Notes: generated by a model from the letters alone, not told the origin. Numbered from the stretch's first letter, positions 38,497-49,196 are shown. The stretch: 64,000 nucleotides of DNA from Blattabacterium cuenoti (GCF_014251635.1 NZ_CP059194.1:372001-436000); one strand, 5' to 3'. Program-made: numbers and translations.

Positions 38497-40596
38497 TTAT
38501 TTTTTATTTTTATTTTCCATAATTATATTATCTATTACATTTTCAGGAACTGTATCATAATGAGAAAATTCCATAACAGAAGTTCCTCTACCGGAAGAAA
38601 GAGTTCGTAATACCGTTACATATCCAAACATTTCTGATAATGGGACTAAAGCTTGAATTACTTTTATATTATTTTTACTATCCATATTTTGGACTATTCC
38701 TCTTCTTCGATTTAAGTCTCCTATTATATCTCCCATATTTTCTTCTGGAATTAAAACTTCCAATTTCATTATTGGTTCTAATAAAACAGGTTTAGCTTTT
38801 TTAGCCGCTTCTCTAAAACCTAATTTACCTGCCAATTCGAAAGATAGTTGATCAGAATCAACAGAATGATAAGATCCATCTAAAACAGTAACCTTAGCAC
38901 TATCTATTTCATATCCAGATAAAGGACCATTTTTCATCATTTCTTTAAATCCTTTTTCTATAGAAGGAATATATTCTTTTGGTATATTTCCTCCTTTTAT
39001 TTTATTAATGAAAACTAAACCGGATTCCCCTATATTTCCAGGTTCTAATCTGAATAAGATATCCGCATATTTCCCTCTACCTCCTGTTTGTTTTTTATAA
39101 ATTTCTCTATGTTCTACTAAATTTGTTAGAGCTTCCTTATATTCTACTTGAGGCCTACCCTGATTCACTTCAACTTTAAATTCTCGTTTCATTCTATCCA
39201 CAATTATTTCTAAATGAAGTTCTCCCATACCGGAAATAATAGTTTGACCTGTATAATTATCCGTTCTTACTTGAAAAGTAGGGTCTTCTTCCATTAACTT
39301 TGATAAAGCAAAACTCATTTTATCTATATCCGATTTATATTTAGGCTCAACTGCTAATCCAATGACTGGATCAGGAAACAATATTTTTTCCAATAAAATG
39401 GGGTATTTTTCATCACATAAAGTATCACCGGTTTTAATATCTTTAAAGCCGACTACAGCTGCTATATCTCCAGCCCCAATTTGATCTACTGGATTTTGTT
39501 TATTTGCGTGCATTTGATATATTCTAGAAATACGTTCTTTATTTCCTGATCTAGCATTAAAACTATAAGAGCCTGATTCTATTTTTCCAGAATAAACCCT
39601 AAAAAAAGCTAATCGTCCAACAAAAGGATCGCTTGCTATTTTAAAAGCCAAAGCAGAAAAAGGTTCATTTTCACTAGGTTTTCTTTTTTCTTTTTTTTGA
39701 TTAGTAGGATTGATGCCCACTATATCTTTAACTTCCAATGGAGAAGGTAAATATCTACATATAGCATCCAATATGGCTTGAACTCCTTTATTTTTGAAAG
39801 AAGACCCACATAAGATAGGAATGACTTTCATTTTAATAGTATTTTCTCGTAAAGAAAAAATAATATCTTCTTGTGATATAGAAGAATAATTTCCGTACAA
39901 AAATTTTTCCATTATTACATCATCATGTTCAGATAATGTTTCTAGGAGTTGATTTTTATAATCATCAACTATATTTTTCATATTCTCTGGTATAGGAATT
40001 TTCTTATATGTCATTCCATAATTTTTTTCATCCCATATAATAGCTTGATTAGATATTAAATCTATAACTCCCTTAAAATTATCTCCAATATCAATAGGTA
40101 TTTGTAAAGGAACTGAATTCGCTCCTAAAATTTTTCTTATTTGAGAACAAACATTAAAAAAATCGGCACCTTGACGATCCATTTTATTTACAAAAGCAAT
40201 TCTAGGGATCTCATATTTATCTGCTTGTCTCCACACAGTTTCAGATTGAGGTTCAACTCCATCTACTGCACTAAATAAAACAACCATTCCATCTAAAACC
40301 CTCATAGATCTTTCTACTTCCACAGTAAAATCTACATGTCCAGGGGTATCTATAATATTAATTTGATATTTCTTTTTATTATATATCCATTCACAACATG
40401 TAGCGGCAGAAGTAATAGTTATCCCTCGTTCTTGCTCTTGTTGCATCCAATCCATAGTTGCCGCCCCATCATGAACTTCTCCTATTTTGTGATTAATACC
40501 TGTGTAAAATAGAATTCTTTCTGTAGTAGTAGTTTTTCCCGCATCAATATGTGCTGCAATTCCTATATTTCTTGTATATTTTAAATCTTTTGCCAT
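38497..40596 (-). CDS. fusA: Translation elongation factor G
   Basis: Ribosomal translocase GTPase of 699 residues. G1 [19 protein letters not shown], switch [25 protein letters not shown], and C-terminal domains IV-V ([42 protein letters not shown]) are all present. It lies between rpsG and rpsJ, so the str and S10 operons are joined. EF-Tu is not between them. Confidence 0.98.
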   Translation of the reverse strand: MAKDLKYTRNIGIAAHIDAGKTTTTERILFYTGINHKIGEVHDGAATMDWMQQEQERGITITSAATCCEWIYNKKKYQINIIDTPGHVDFTVEVERSMRVLDGMVVLFSAVDGVEPQSETVWRQADKYEIPRIAFVNKMDRQGADFFNVCSQIRKILGANSVPLQIPIDIGDNFKGVIDLISNQAIIWDEKNYGMTYKKIPIPENMKNIVDDYKNQLLETLSEHDDVIMEKFLYGNYSSISQEDIIFSLRENTIKMKVIPILCGSSFKNKGVQAILDAICRYLPSPLEVKDIVGINPTNQKKEKRKPSENEPFSALAFKIASDPFVGRLAFFRVYSGKIESGSYSFNARSGNKERISRIYQMHANKQNPVDQIGAGDIAAVVGFKDIKTGDTLCDEKYPILLEKILFPDPVIGLAVEPKYKSDIDKMSFALSKLMEEDPTFQVRTDNYTGQTIISGMGELHLEIIVDRMKREFKVEVNQGRPQVEYKEALTNLVEHREIYKKQTGGRGKYADILFRLEPGNIGESGLVFINKIKGGNIPKEYIPSIEKGFKEMMKNGPLSGYEIDSAKVTVLDGSYHSVDSDQLSFELAGKLGFREAAKKAKPVLLEPIMKLEVLIPEENMGDIIGDLNRRRGIVQNMDSKNNIKVIQALVPLSEMFGYVTVLRTLSSGRGTSVMEFSHYDTVPENVIDNIIMENKNKK

Positions 40597-40602
40597 AGAT
40601 AA

Positions 40603-41079
40603 CTAAAATCTAAAATGCGAAAAAGCTTTATTAGCTTCTGCCATTTTATGAATGTTTTCTTTTCTTTTTACAGCTTCACCTTGTTCCTGAAAAGCATCCC
40701 ATATTTCATATGCTAATTTGTTCGCCATTGTTTTTTCATTTCTAATAGAAGCACAAGATATCAACAATTTCATTGCTTTTGTTATTTTACTGTTAGAAGA
40801 AATAGGAACAGGAACTTGAATATTGGATCCCCCCATACGACGACTTCTAACTTCTACATGAGGCGTTACATTTTTTAGTCCTTCTTTCCATATTTCTAAT
40901 GCAGATTTTTCTTCTTTTTTCTTGATCACCTCGATTTTTTCGATAGCATTATAAAATATGTTATATGCTATATTTTTTTTCCCATTCTTCATTAAATGAT
41001 TAACAAAACGTGTTACTAAAGGGTCATGAAATTTAGGATCTGGAAAATATACTTTTTCTTTTTTTTTTACTTTTCTCAT
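40603..41079 (-). CDS. rpsG: 30S ribosomal protein uS7
   Basis: 30S head assembly initiator, 158 residues. PDPKFHDPLVTRFVNHLMKNGKK, VEVRSRRMGGSNIQVPVP and the C-terminal AEANKAFSHFRF match the family. It follows rpsL by 7 bp. Confidence 0.98.
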   Translation of the reverse strand: MRKVKKKEKVYFPDPKFHDPLVTRFVNHLMKNGKKNIAYNIFYNAIEKIEVIKKKEEKSALEIWKEGLKNVTPHVEVRSRRMGGSNIQVPVPISSNSKITKAMKLLISCASIRNEKTMANKLAYEIWDAFQEQGEAVKRKENIHKMAEANKAFSHFRF

Positions 41080-41086
41080 TAATAGT

Positions 41087-41464
41087 TTAATCTTTTTTAG
41101 CTACTTTAGCTCCATACTTACTTCTACTTTTTTTTCTTCCATTAACTCCGGCTGTATCTCTAGCCCCCCGCACTATTTTATATTTTACTCCTGGTAAATC
41201 TTTTACTCTTCCCCCTTTAACTAATACGATTGAATGTTCTTGAAGATTATGTCCTTCTCCTGTAATATAACTAATTACTTCTCTTCCATTTGTAAAACGA
41301 ACACGAGCTACTTTTCGCATAGCGGAGTTGGGTTTTTTTGGTGTAGTAGTATAAACTCTGGTACAAACTCCTCTTTTTTGAGGACAAAATTCTAAAGCCA
41401 CAGATTTCCGTTTTTTAGAAACAGAAGTCCGTCCTTTTCTAATTAACTGCTGTATAGTAGGCAT
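41087..41464 (-). CDS. rpsL: 30S ribosomal protein uS12
   Basis: Decoding-site protein, 125 residues. [32 protein letters not shown] and [20 protein letters not shown] are conserved; the Lys in TPKKPNSA, the classic streptomycin-sensitivity residue, is retained. It follows map by 76 bp. Confidence 0.98.
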   Translation of the reverse strand: MPTIQQLIRKGRTSVSKKRKSVALEFCPQKRGVCTRVYTTTPKKPNSAMRKVARVRFTNGREVISYITGEGHNLQEHSIVLVKGGRVKDLPGVKYKIVRGARDTAGVNGRKKSRSKYGAKVAKKD

Positions 41465-41540
41465 ATCCTGTATTTAAAATGCAAATTATGCTATTTAATA
41501 ATAAATTACAAAACTTAGTAATTAAAAAAATTAAATCACA

Positions 41541-42368
41541 TTAAAGATCATCAATATCAATTTTCTGATTTTGAAAAGGTTCTTCTTCTAATGAATTAAT
41601 ATTAAGTTCTTTATAAATATAACGAAAAGTGGAAAGTAAACAGGGCAATCCATCTACAATAGCCACATTATGTTCATAATGAGCAGAAATTTTATTATCT
41701 AGAGTAGTTATTGTCCATCCATCTTTATGAAAAAGAATTTTAGATGAACCAATATTTACCATTGGTTCTATCGAAAGAACTAATCCTTCTTTTAATTTAA
41801 CTCCTTTTCCTTTTTTCCCAAAATTTGGTATTTTAGGATCTTCATGCATATTTTTTCCCAATCCATGACCTACAAGGTCTTTTACTACATTATAACCGTT
41901 TTTTTCAATATAAGATTGTATCGAATAACCTATATCTCCAATACTATTTTTCCATTTACAATTGGATATTCCAATGTAAAGAGATTTTTTAGAACAATTT
42001 AAAAATTTTTTTGTATCACGAGATACTTTTCCCACTTCGAAAGTATAAGCATGTTCTCCGTAAAATCCATTCATATAAACTCCACAATCTATAGATAATA
42101 TATCCCCTTCACATAAGGGGTCTTGATTAGGGATTCCATGTACAACTTGATTGTTTGGAGAAACGCACAAAGTATTTGGAAAATTGTATAATCCTAAAAA
42201 AGCCGGTTTTCCACCATGATCACGAATGAAATTTTCTGCAAGTTTATCTAAATAAAGAGTATTAACTCCTGGTTTTACTTTTTTAGCCAGCATTCCTAAT
42301 GTTTTAGAAGCTAAAAATGCACTTTTTTTGATTAAGATTATTTCTTCAATAGTTTTTAATTGTATCAA
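41541..42368 (-). CDS. map: Methionine aminopeptidase, type I
   Basis: Removes the initiator Met from nascent proteins. The 275 residues have the pita-bread fold motifs: substrate-side His in GHGLG, Glu in LSIEPMVN and Glu in HYEHNVAIV. In SIDCGVYMNGFYGEHAYTF the first Asp ligand is present but the second, normally GFxGD, reads GFYGE (codon GAA), a substitution at a bidentate metal ligand. The gene sits between gpmI and rpsL; in many Bacteroidetes it lies near secY-infA instead. Confidence 0.93.
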   Translation of the reverse strand: MIQLKTIEEIILIKKSAFLASKTLGMLAKKVKPGVNTLYLDKLAENFIRDHGGKPAFLGLYNFPNTLCVSPNNQVVHGIPNQDPLCEGDILSIDCGVYMNGFYGEHAYTFEVGKVSRDTKKFLNCSKKSLYIGISNCKWKNSIGDIGYSIQSYIEKNGYNVVKDLVGHGLGKNMHEDPKIPNFGKKGKGVKLKEGLVLSIEPMVNIGSSKILFHKDGWTITTLDNKISAHYEHNVAIVDGLPCLLSTFRYIYKELNINSLEEEPFQNQKIDIDDL

Positions 42369-42382
42369 AATGCAATTATTTT

Positions 42383-43927
42383 TTAAAAATATTTTATGAT
42401 CATAGAAGTCCCACTCATGATTTTAGGAATAGGGAGCCCCATTAACTGTAGAATAGTAGGAGCTACATCTGATAGGACTCCTTCTTCTTTTAAAAAGAGA
42501 TCTCGTTTTTTTATGTTTTTATCTAAAAGAATAAAAGGAACTAAAGATGTAGTATGAGCGGTATGAGGGGTTCCATCTAAATTGATCATATAATCTGCAT
42601 TTCCATGATCTCCTACAATAATAACTGTATATGAGTTTTTTATAGCTTCTTCAGAACAATGTTTTACACATATATCAACAAATTCACATGCTTTTATTGT
42701 TTCTTTCATTTTACCAGTATGTCCTACCATATCTGGATTCGCAAAATTTAGACAAATAAAATCCGATTGTTTCCTTTTTAATTCAGGAATAATTTTTTTC
42801 ACAATATTTTTTGCACTCATTTCAGGTTTTAAATCATAAGTAGGAATTTTAGGAGATTCACATAAAATTCTAATTTCTCTATTAAAAGGAGTTTCTCTTC
42901 CTCCCGAGAAAAAAAAAGTAACATGTGGATATTTTTCAGTTTCAGCTATACGTATTTGTTGTTTTCCTTCTTTTTCTAAAATTTCCCCCAAAGTATCTAA
43001 TAAATATTCTTTTTCAAAAAGCACATGAATTCCTTTATATTTAGGATTAAAACAAGTCATAGTTATGTAATAAAGTAAATTTAATTTTTTCATGTCTGAA
43101 AAAAGAACATTATTACCCGTAAGAAGCTCTGTAATTTGTCTAGAACGATCAGGACGAAAATTAAAACAGAAAACAACGTCTCCATCCTTTATTTTTGAAA
43201 CAGGAACTTCATTTTCATCAACAATTATTAAAGGAGATAAAAACTCATCCGTAATTCCTTTATCGTATAGTTTTTCTATAGATAGAATAATATTTTTAGT
43301 ATAGATTCCTTTTGAATGAACCATTGCATCATATGCTTTTTTAGTTCTCTCCCATTTATGATCACGATCCATTGAATAGTACCTTCCGATAACAGAAGAT
43401 AATTTCCCAACGTATTGTTCAGCAACATTTAAAAGTTTTTTTATATAAAAAATACTCTTTTTTGGAGAAGAGTCTCTACCATCTGTAAAAACATGTATAA
43501 AAACATTCTTTATTTTTTTTTCATGAGCTATTTTAAGTAAATAAAAAAGATGATTCATGTGTGAATGTACCCCTCCATCAGATAATAATCCAATAAAATG
43601 AATTCTTTTTTTAGAAATAGAGATCTCATCAAAAAAAACATCTATTTTTTTTATCAATAAATTATTCTTTATAGAAATATTAATTTTTTCTAAACTTTGA
43701 GAAATCTTACGTCCAGCTCCTAAATTAATATGCCCCACTTCAGAATTTCCCATTTGTCCTTTAGGTAATCCAACATAACATCCTGATGCTTTTAATTTAC
43801 TATAAGGATAATTTTTAGAACAAAAATCAATAAATGGAGTAAAAGCTTGTTCTATTGCAGAAGAATAATAATTTTTGGGAGAAGAAAGACCCCAACCGTC
43901 TAAAATAATTAATATCAATTTTCTCAT
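42383..43927 (-). CDS. gpmI: 2,3-bisphosphoglycerate-independent phosphoglycerate mutase
   Basis: Glycolytic enzyme interconverting 3- and 2-phosphoglycerate with a phosphoserine intermediate. The 514 residues contain ILDGWGL, MGNSEVGHINLGAGR with the nucleophilic Ser, FTDGRDSSP, VVGDHGNADYM-type metal site (VGDHGNAD) and PHTAHTTSLVPF. It lies inside the translation block between tsf and map, 14 bp upstream of the map start. Confidence 0.96.
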   Translation of the reverse strand: MRKLILIILDGWGLSSPKNYYSSAIEQAFTPFIDFCSKNYPYSKLKASGCYVGLPKGQMGNSEVGHINLGAGRKISQSLEKINISIKNNLLIKKIDVFFDEISISKKRIHFIGLLSDGGVHSHMNHLFYLLKIAHEKKIKNVFIHVFTDGRDSSPKKSIFYIKKLLNVAEQYVGKLSSVIGRYYSMDRDHKWERTKKAYDAMVHSKGIYTKNIILSIEKLYDKGITDEFLSPLIIVDENEVPVSKIKDGDVVFCFNFRPDRSRQITELLTGNNVLFSDMKKLNLLYYITMTCFNPKYKGIHVLFEKEYLLDTLGEILEKEGKQQIRIAETEKYPHVTFFFSGGRETPFNREIRILCESPKIPTYDLKPEMSAKNIVKKIIPELKRKQSDFICLNFANPDMVGHTGKMKETIKACEFVDICVKHCSEEAIKNSYTVIIVGDHGNADYMINLDGTPHTAHTTSLVPFILLDKNIKKRDLFLKEEGVLSDVAPTILQLMGLPIPKIMSGTSMIIKYF

Positions 43928-43947
43928 CGAATCTTATTATTATAGTA

Positions 43948-44772
43948 TTAAATACTTACTCTTTTAAAGATATTTATTTTTAAATTTTTATCATATTTAT
44001 TCAAATATTCTTGAACAGTTATTTTGCTGTCTTTTATAAATTTTTGATTAAGTAGGGTATTTTCTAATATAAATTTGTTAATTCGGCCTTGAATTATTCT
44101 TTTTTTTATAGAATTGGATTTACTTTTATTTTCTTTTTGAACTTGATCTTCAATTATTTCAGTTTCTTCATTCATTAATGAATTGGGAATCTCTTTTTCA
44201 TTAATAGCTACAGGATTCATAGCGGCTATATGCATTGCTATATCCTTAGCTACAGATATGTTATTTATTTTATCGGAAAAGCCAACTAATGTTGCGATTT
44301 TGTTTGTATTGTGAGTATAATTCATTATAAATGGAGAATCTACTTTTTCAAAAATTTTTAATTCTAATTTTTCTCCTACAACACCCATCTTATTTACAAT
44401 CATTTCCTGTATGCTTCCATATTCATTATATGAACTACACAAAAAATCTATTTTATTATTGAATAATAATGATTGTTTTGAAAGTTCGGATAAAAACTCC
44501 AAAAATTCCGAGTTCTTGGATAAAAAATCAGTTTCACAGCTAATTCCTATAATTGTTCCGATACAATAATTAAAATTAACGGAAGCAATAACAGCGCCAT
44601 CTTTCATTTGATATAAAGAACGATTAATTGCTACTTTTTCTCCTTTTTTTCTTAAAAAACGAATAGCTTTATCAATATTTCCATTAGAATGAACTAACGC
44701 ATTTTTACAATCCATAATTCCAATTCTTGTTATTTTTCTAAGTTCATTAATTTTTTGTACAGAAATTTTCAT
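43948..44772 (-). CDS. tsf: Translation elongation factor Ts
   Basis: Nucleotide exchange factor for EF-Tu, 274 residues. N-terminal UBA-like segment INELRKITRIGIMDCKNAL departs from the usual TGAGMMDCKKAL (Gly to Arg and Ala to Ile). The EF-Tu contact motif ETDFLSKN (usually TDFVAKN) and AMHIAAMNP are present. It overlaps rpsB by 4 bp, the normal pairing. Confidence 0.94.
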   Translation of the reverse strand: MKISVQKINELRKITRIGIMDCKNALVHSNGNIDKAIRFLRKKGEKVAINRSLYQMKDGAVIASVNFNYCIGTIIGISCETDFLSKNSEFLEFLSELSKQSLLFNNKIDFLCSSYNEYGSIQEMIVNKMGVVGEKLELKIFEKVDSPFIMNYTHNTNKIATLVGFSDKINNISVAKDIAMHIAAMNPVAINEKEIPNSLMNEETEIIEDQVQKENKSKSNSIKKRIIQGRINKFILENTLLNQKFIKDSKITVQEYLNKYDKNLKINIFKRVSI

Positions 44773-45494
44773 AATTTTTTGTTTACAAAATTTTTATCTT
44801 CACGTTCATTTCTATTGATCGAAACTCCATCTCGAATTGCTTCTGATACAAATTTCAAAATAATATCTATGGATTTAGAAGAGTCGTCATTAGAAGGAAT
44901 AGGGTATTGAATTTCATTAGGATCTGTGTTAGTATCTACCATAGCAAAAACAGGTATTTTTAATTTATTTGCCTCAGTTAAAGCTATTTTTTCTTTATTT
45001 GGATCTACCAAAAAAATACCTCCTGGTACATGATTCATATTTGAAATACTTCCTAAATTTTTATATAATTTTGCGTATAATCTATCAATTAACAATCTTT
45101 CTTTTTTAGATAAAGTGTCAAAAGTCCCATTTTTTTTCATTTTTTCTATATTGTTCATTTTTTTCACAGACTTACGAATTGTTGTGAAATTTGTGAGCAA
45201 TCCCCCCAACCATCTTTCCGTTATGCAGGGCATATTTATGTTTTTTGCATAATAAAAAACTTTTTCTCTAGCTTGAGCTTTGGTTCCTACCAGTAATATT
45301 TTTTTTCCATTTTTTGTTATTCTTTTTAAACCATCACAAGCTTCCTCTAATTTTGAAATTGTTTTTGATAAATCTATGATATGAATTCCTCCTTTTTTCA
45401 TAAAAATGAAAGGACGCATATTAGGATTCCATTTTCGTGCAATATGTCCAAAATGAACACCAGCTTTCAATAAATCCTGAGTATTGATTTTCAT
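44769..45494 (-). CDS. rpsB: 30S ribosomal protein uS2
   Basis: 30S body protein bound late in assembly. I start it at 45494 (MKINTQDLLKAGVHFGH, 241 residues); the longer open frame to 45566 overlaps rpsI and has no family support. RKWNPNMRPFIFMKKGGIHIIDL, CITERWLGGLLTNF and VDTNTDPNEIQYPIPSNDDS are diagnostic. Confidence 0.97.
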   Translation of the reverse strand: MKINTQDLLKAGVHFGHIARKWNPNMRPFIFMKKGGIHIIDLSKTISKLEEACDGLKRITKNGKKILLVGTKAQAREKVFYYAKNINMPCITERWLGGLLTNFTTIRKSVKKMNNIEKMKKNGTFDTLSKKERLLIDRLYAKLYKNLGSISNMNHVPGGIFLVDPNKEKIALTEANKLKIPVFAMVDTNTDPNEIQYPIPSNDDSSKSIDIILKFVSEAIRDGVSINRNEREDKNFVNKKL

Positions 45495-45519
45495 TATATT
45501 TTTATAATTTAATTTTTTT

Positions 45520-45897
45520 CTAACGTTTCGAAAATTGGTACTTTTTTCTAGCTTTTTTTTGCCCAAATTTTTTCCTTTCTACTTCTCTAGAATCACGAGT
45601 TAATAGGCCTTCATATTTTAGTTTACTTCTATTTTTTATATCGAACTGACAAAGCGCGCGAGATATTGCGAGACGAATTGCTTCTGCTTGTCCATTAAAC
45701 CCCCCTCCAAAAACTTTAATATTTATATCAAACTGACTCAGTTTTTTGATTATTTCAATAGGATACAGTATTTTTTGATGAAGATATTTTGGAAAATATT
45801 GATTTAATTTCTTAGAATTTACAGTTATTAATCCGTTTCCTATTTTTAAATAGATACGTGCAAGGGATCTTTTTCTTCTTCCTATAGTATGTATCAT
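45520..45897 (-). CDS. rpsI: 30S ribosomal protein uS9
   Basis: The 125 residues include IGRRKRSLARIYLKIG, FGGGFNGQAEAIRLAISRAL and the P-site tRNA-contacting tail KKARKKYQFSKR. It follows rplM by 8 bp. Confidence 0.97.
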   Translation of the reverse strand: MIHTIGRRKRSLARIYLKIGNGLITVNSKKLNQYFPKYLHQKILYPIEIIKKLSQFDINIKVFGGGFNGQAEAIRLAISRALCQFDIKNRSKLKYEGLLTRDSREVERKKFGQKKARKKYQFSKR

Positions 45898-45905
45898 AAT
45901 TATTT

Positions 45906-46352
45906 TTATTTCAATAAGACAGGTTTTTGCGCTTTATGTTTATGTTCAGATTTTGGATAAACATATAAATTTTTTAGAATCAATCGTCCTAAACGACTTT
46001 TAGGTAACATTCCTTTGACTGATTTATATATTATATTCCTTGAATCTTTATTCAATAAATCTTTAATGTAAATTATTTTTCTTCCACCAGGGTAACCGCT
46101 ATGATGAATATATTTTTTATCTTTCCATTTTTTTCCAGTAAGTTTAATTTTATTAGAATTGATTACGATAACATAATCTCCACAATTTATATGTGGCGAA
46201 AAAAAAGGTTTATGTTTCCCCATTATAATACAAGCAATTTTTGTAGATAATCTTCCTAAAATTTGATTAGTAGCATCTATTATGATCCAAGATTTTAATT
46301 TTATTACAGAACTTTTTTTAGCTGAAATTGTCTTAAAACTTAAAAAATCCAT
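45906..46352 (-). CDS. rplM: 50S ribosomal protein uL13
   Basis: Early 50S assembly protein, 148 residues, with WIIDATNQILGRLSTKIA, INCGDYVIVINSNKIKLTG and GMLPKSRLGRLILKNLYVYP. First gene of the 22.6-kb unidirectional block; its leader carries two adjacent hairpins shared with the dnaK upstream region. Confidence 0.97.
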   Translation of the reverse strand: MDFLSFKTISAKKSSVIKLKSWIIIDATNQILGRLSTKIACIIMGKHKPFFSPHINCGDYVIVINSNKIKLTGKKWKDKKYIHHSGYPGGRKIIYIKDLLNKDSRNIIYKSVKGMLPKSRLGRLILKNLYVYPKSEHKHKAQKPVLLK

Positions 46353-46409
46353 ATTCTTTTATTTTATTTCATTAATATAAGAAATTTTAAAAATTTTTAA
46401 TGTTAACGA

Positions 46410-46449
46410 ATGACTTTTTGTCATAAAAACTTTTTGCATAAAAGTTTTT
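46410..46449. promoter_or_regulatory. Two adjacent perfect hairpins between rplM and dnaK
   Basis: ATGAC-TTTTT-GTCAT (46410-46424) is followed without a gap by AAAAACTTTT-TGCAT-AAAAGTTTTT (46425-46449), a perfect 10-bp stem. They lie in the 214-bp divergent region, about 60-100 nt upstream of rplM and about 120-155 bp upstream of dnaK. Possible roles are an rplM mRNA leader attenuator or a protein-binding operator. Neither a CIRCE element nor an obvious heat-shock promoter was recognised. Confidence 0.5.
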
Positions 46450-46566
46450 TATTGTCAGACCGCATACTCCCTTTATTTATTAAGGTTTTATTTTCGTTGA
46501 GTTCATTGTGGCATAATGATTGGAGTGCTATTGAATGAAATTAACATATGAAAAAACGTAATAAAA

Positions 46567-48468
46567 ATGAGTAAAATTATAGGCATAGATTTAGGTACAA
46601 CAAATTCTTGTGTTTCCGTTATGGAAATCAACGATCCTGTTGTTATCCCTAATTCAGAAGGAAAAAGAACTACTCCATCTATAGTTGCTTTTGTAGAAGG
46701 AGGAGAAAGAAAAATAGGAGATCCGGCTAAAAGACAAGCAGTAACTAATCCACAAAAAACCATTTTTTCAATCAAAAGATTTATGGGGAGAATGTACTCA
46801 GAAGTCACAGAGGAATTGAAACATATACCTTATAAAATTATAAAAGGAGGAAACAATACTCCTCGTGTTGATATAGAAAAAAGATTGTACGCTCCACAGG
46901 AAATATCTGCGATGATTTTACAAAAAATGAAAAAAACAGCTGAAGATTATCTAGGAGAAGAAGTTAACAGAGCCGTAATTACAGTCCCCGCTTATTTTAA
47001 CGATGCTCAAAGACAAGCAACTAAAGAAGCTGGAGAAATTGCAGGATTAAAAGTAGAAAGAATTATAAATGAGCCGACTGCAGCGGCTTTAGCTTATGGA
47101 TTAGATAAAAGTAATCAAAATAAAAAAATTGTGGTATACGATTTAGGAGGAGGGACTTTTGATGTTTCTATCCTAGAATTAGGAGATGGAGTTTTTGAAG
47201 TTTTATCTACTAATGGTGATACTCATTTAGGAGGGGATGATTTTGATCAAGTTATTATTAATTATTTAGCAAATGAATTTAAATCAAAAGAAGGATTAGA
47301 TCTTAGAAAGGATCCTATGGCTTTACAGCGTTTGAAAGAAGCATCTGAAAAAGCTAAAATAGAGCTATCTTCTTCAAATCAAACCGAAATAAATCTTCCT
47401 TATATCACAGCAACGGAATCAGGTCCTAAACATTTAGTTTTAACTCTAATTCGTTCAAAATTTGAACAATTATCAGAAAAATTAATACAACGTTCTATTA
47501 ATCCTTGTTCTAAAGCATTAAAAGATGCAAATTTAACTACTCAAAACATAGATGAAGTAATTTTAGTTGGAGGATCTACTCGTATACCAAAAGTACAAGA
47601 AGAAGTAGAGAAATTTTTTGGAAAAAAACCTTCTAAAGGGGTTAATCCAGATGAGGTCGTAGCTATTGGAGCGGCTATACAAGGAGGAGTATTAACAGGA
47701 GATGTCCAAAATGTGTTATTACTAGATGTGACTCCTTTATCTTTAGGAATTGAGACATTAGGAGGTGTCTTTACTAAACTTATTGAATCTAATACCACAA
47801 TCCCTACTAAAAAATCAGAAATTTTTTCTACCGCATCTGATAACCAATCGGCAGTAACTATACGCGTAGGACAAGGCGAAAGATCTATGTTCAATGATAA
47901 TAAAGAAATAGGTCGTTTTGACTTAGTAGATATACCTCCTGCACCTAGGGGGACTCCTCAAATTGAAGTAACTTTTGATATAGATGCTAATGGAATTCTT
48001 AATGTTTCTGCAAAAAATAAAGGAACAGGAAAAGAACAATCTATACGTATTGAAACCTCTTCAGGTTTAAATCAAGAAGAAATAGAAAAAATGAAACAAG
48101 AGGCAAAAAAAAATGCTCAAAAAGATGATAAAATAAAAAAAGAAATTGAAAAATTAAATGCTGCAGATAATCAGATTTTCCAATCTGAGAAACAACTGAA
48201 AGATTATGGAAATAAATTATCTGAAAATAATAAAAAAAATATAGAAGATTCCTTAGAAAAGTTAAAAAACGCTCATTCTAAAAAAGATTTCATTTCTATT
48301 GAAAATTATATGAAAAAATTGAACGAGGCTTGGACTAATGCTTCTCAAGAAATTTATAGCACAGGAAATACAAATAAAAATAATCAATCAAACAAAAAAG
48401 AAAATGAAGAAAAAAGTAGCAAAGGGAACGAAAATGTACAAGATGTAGATTATGAAGAAGTGAAATAA
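46567..48468 (+). CDS. dnaK: Chaperone protein DnaK (Hsp70)
   Basis: ATP-driven chaperone, 633 residues. N-terminal ATPase domain: [48 protein letters not shown] and [10 protein letters not shown]. Substrate-binding domain follows ([33 protein letters not shown]), then a charged C-terminal tail ending VDYEEVK. dnaJ and grpE are not adjacent. Gene stands alone on the plus strand. Confidence 0.98.
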   Translation: MSKIIGIDLGTTNSCVSVMEINDPVVIPNSEGKRTTPSIVAFVEGGERKIGDPAKRQAVTNPQKTIFSIKRFMGRMYSEVTEELKHIPYKIIKGGNNTPRVDIEKRLYAPQEISAMILQKMKKTAEDYLGEEVNRAVITVPAYFNDAQRQATKEAGEIAGLKVERIINEPTAAALAYGLDKSNQNKKIVVYDLGGGTFDVSILELGDGVFEVLSTNGDTHLGGDDFDQVIINYLANEFKSKEGLDLRKDPMALQRLKEASEKAKIELSSSNQTEINLPYITATESGPKHLVLTLIRSKFEQLSEKLIQRSINPCSKALKDANLTTQNIDEVILVGGSTRIPKVQEEVEKFFGKKPSKGVNPDEVVAIGAAIQGGVLTGDVQNVLLLDVTPLSLGIETLGGVFTKLIESNTTIPTKKSEIFSTASDNQSAVTIRVGQGERSMFNDNKEIGRFDLVDIPPAPRGTPQIEVTFDIDANGILNVSAKNKGTGKEQSIRIETSSGLNQEEIEKMKQEAKKNAQKDDKIKKEIEKLNAADNQIFQSEKQLKDYGNKLSENNKKNIEDSLEKLKNAHSKKDFISIENYMKKLNEAWTNASQEIYSTGNTNKNNQSNKKENEEKSSKGNENVQDVDYEEVK

Positions 48469-48515
48469 AGAATTGAATTGATAAGATAGATAAAGGGAGC
48501 CTATTATGTATTATG

Positions 48516-49196
48516 TTATGATGGAATAGTAGAAATTGTACTTTCTCCTCCAGTAACTTTTTCTCCCTTTTTCACTAAAATTATAGAGTTTAATGGTAAA
48601 AAAACATCAACTCTTGATCCAAATTTAATAAATCCAAGTTCATCTCCTTTTTTTACGATGGAATTTTTTTTTGCATAAATGACAATACGTCTAGCTAAAA
48701 AACCAGCTATTTGTCGAAATAATATTTTGTTTCCCTTACTAGTTTCCACGACTGTTGTTGTATGTTCATTATGTGATGAAGATTTAGGGAGCCAAGCTAT
48801 TATGTATTTTCCAGGATGATGTTTTACATAAACAATTTTTCCAGAAACAGGAAATCTATTAACATGTACATTGAAAGGAGACATAAAAATAGAAATACAT
48901 ATACAGTTTTTTTTTAAAAATTCACTTTCGAAAATTTTTTGTACATTCAAAATTTTTCCATCAGCAGGAGAAAGAATTATTTCTTTGTTATAATCTTTTT
49001 CACTAATTCTACAGAATAAATTTCTTTTTGGATTTCTAAAAAAGAAAATAAGAAAAATATAAATAACAATAAAAAAAATTGATAAAAAAATAAAAATCAA
49101 TTTAGATAATAAAAAGAAAGAAAAAATTAATAATAATAATATTATTACTAATGTGTATCCCAGAAATAAAATTCCTTCTTTATGAATAGAAATCAT
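48516..49196 (-). CDS. psd: Phosphatidylserine decarboxylase (pyruvoyl enzyme)
   Basis: Makes phosphatidylethanolamine from phosphatidylserine. The 226 residues begin with two hydrophobic segments (about 12-50), then FFRNPKRN, SPADGKILNV, SPFNVHVNRFPVSG and the self-cleavage site FGSRVDVFLP where Gly-Ser gives the pyruvoyl group. The short form is typical of Bacteroidetes. It is 65 bp downstream of cdsA, a pathway neighbour. Confidence 0.95.
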   Translation of the reverse strand: MISIHKEGILFLGYTLVIILLLLIFSFFLLSKLIFIFLSIFFIVIYIFLIFFFRNPKRNLFCRISEKDYNKEIILSPADGKILNVQKIFESEFLKKNCICISIFMSPFNVHVNRFPVSGKIVYVKHHPGKYIIAWLPKSSSHNEHTTTVVETSKGNKILFRQIAGFLARRIVIYAKKNSIVKKGDELGFIKFGSRVDVFLPLNSIILVKKGEKVTGGESTISTIPS

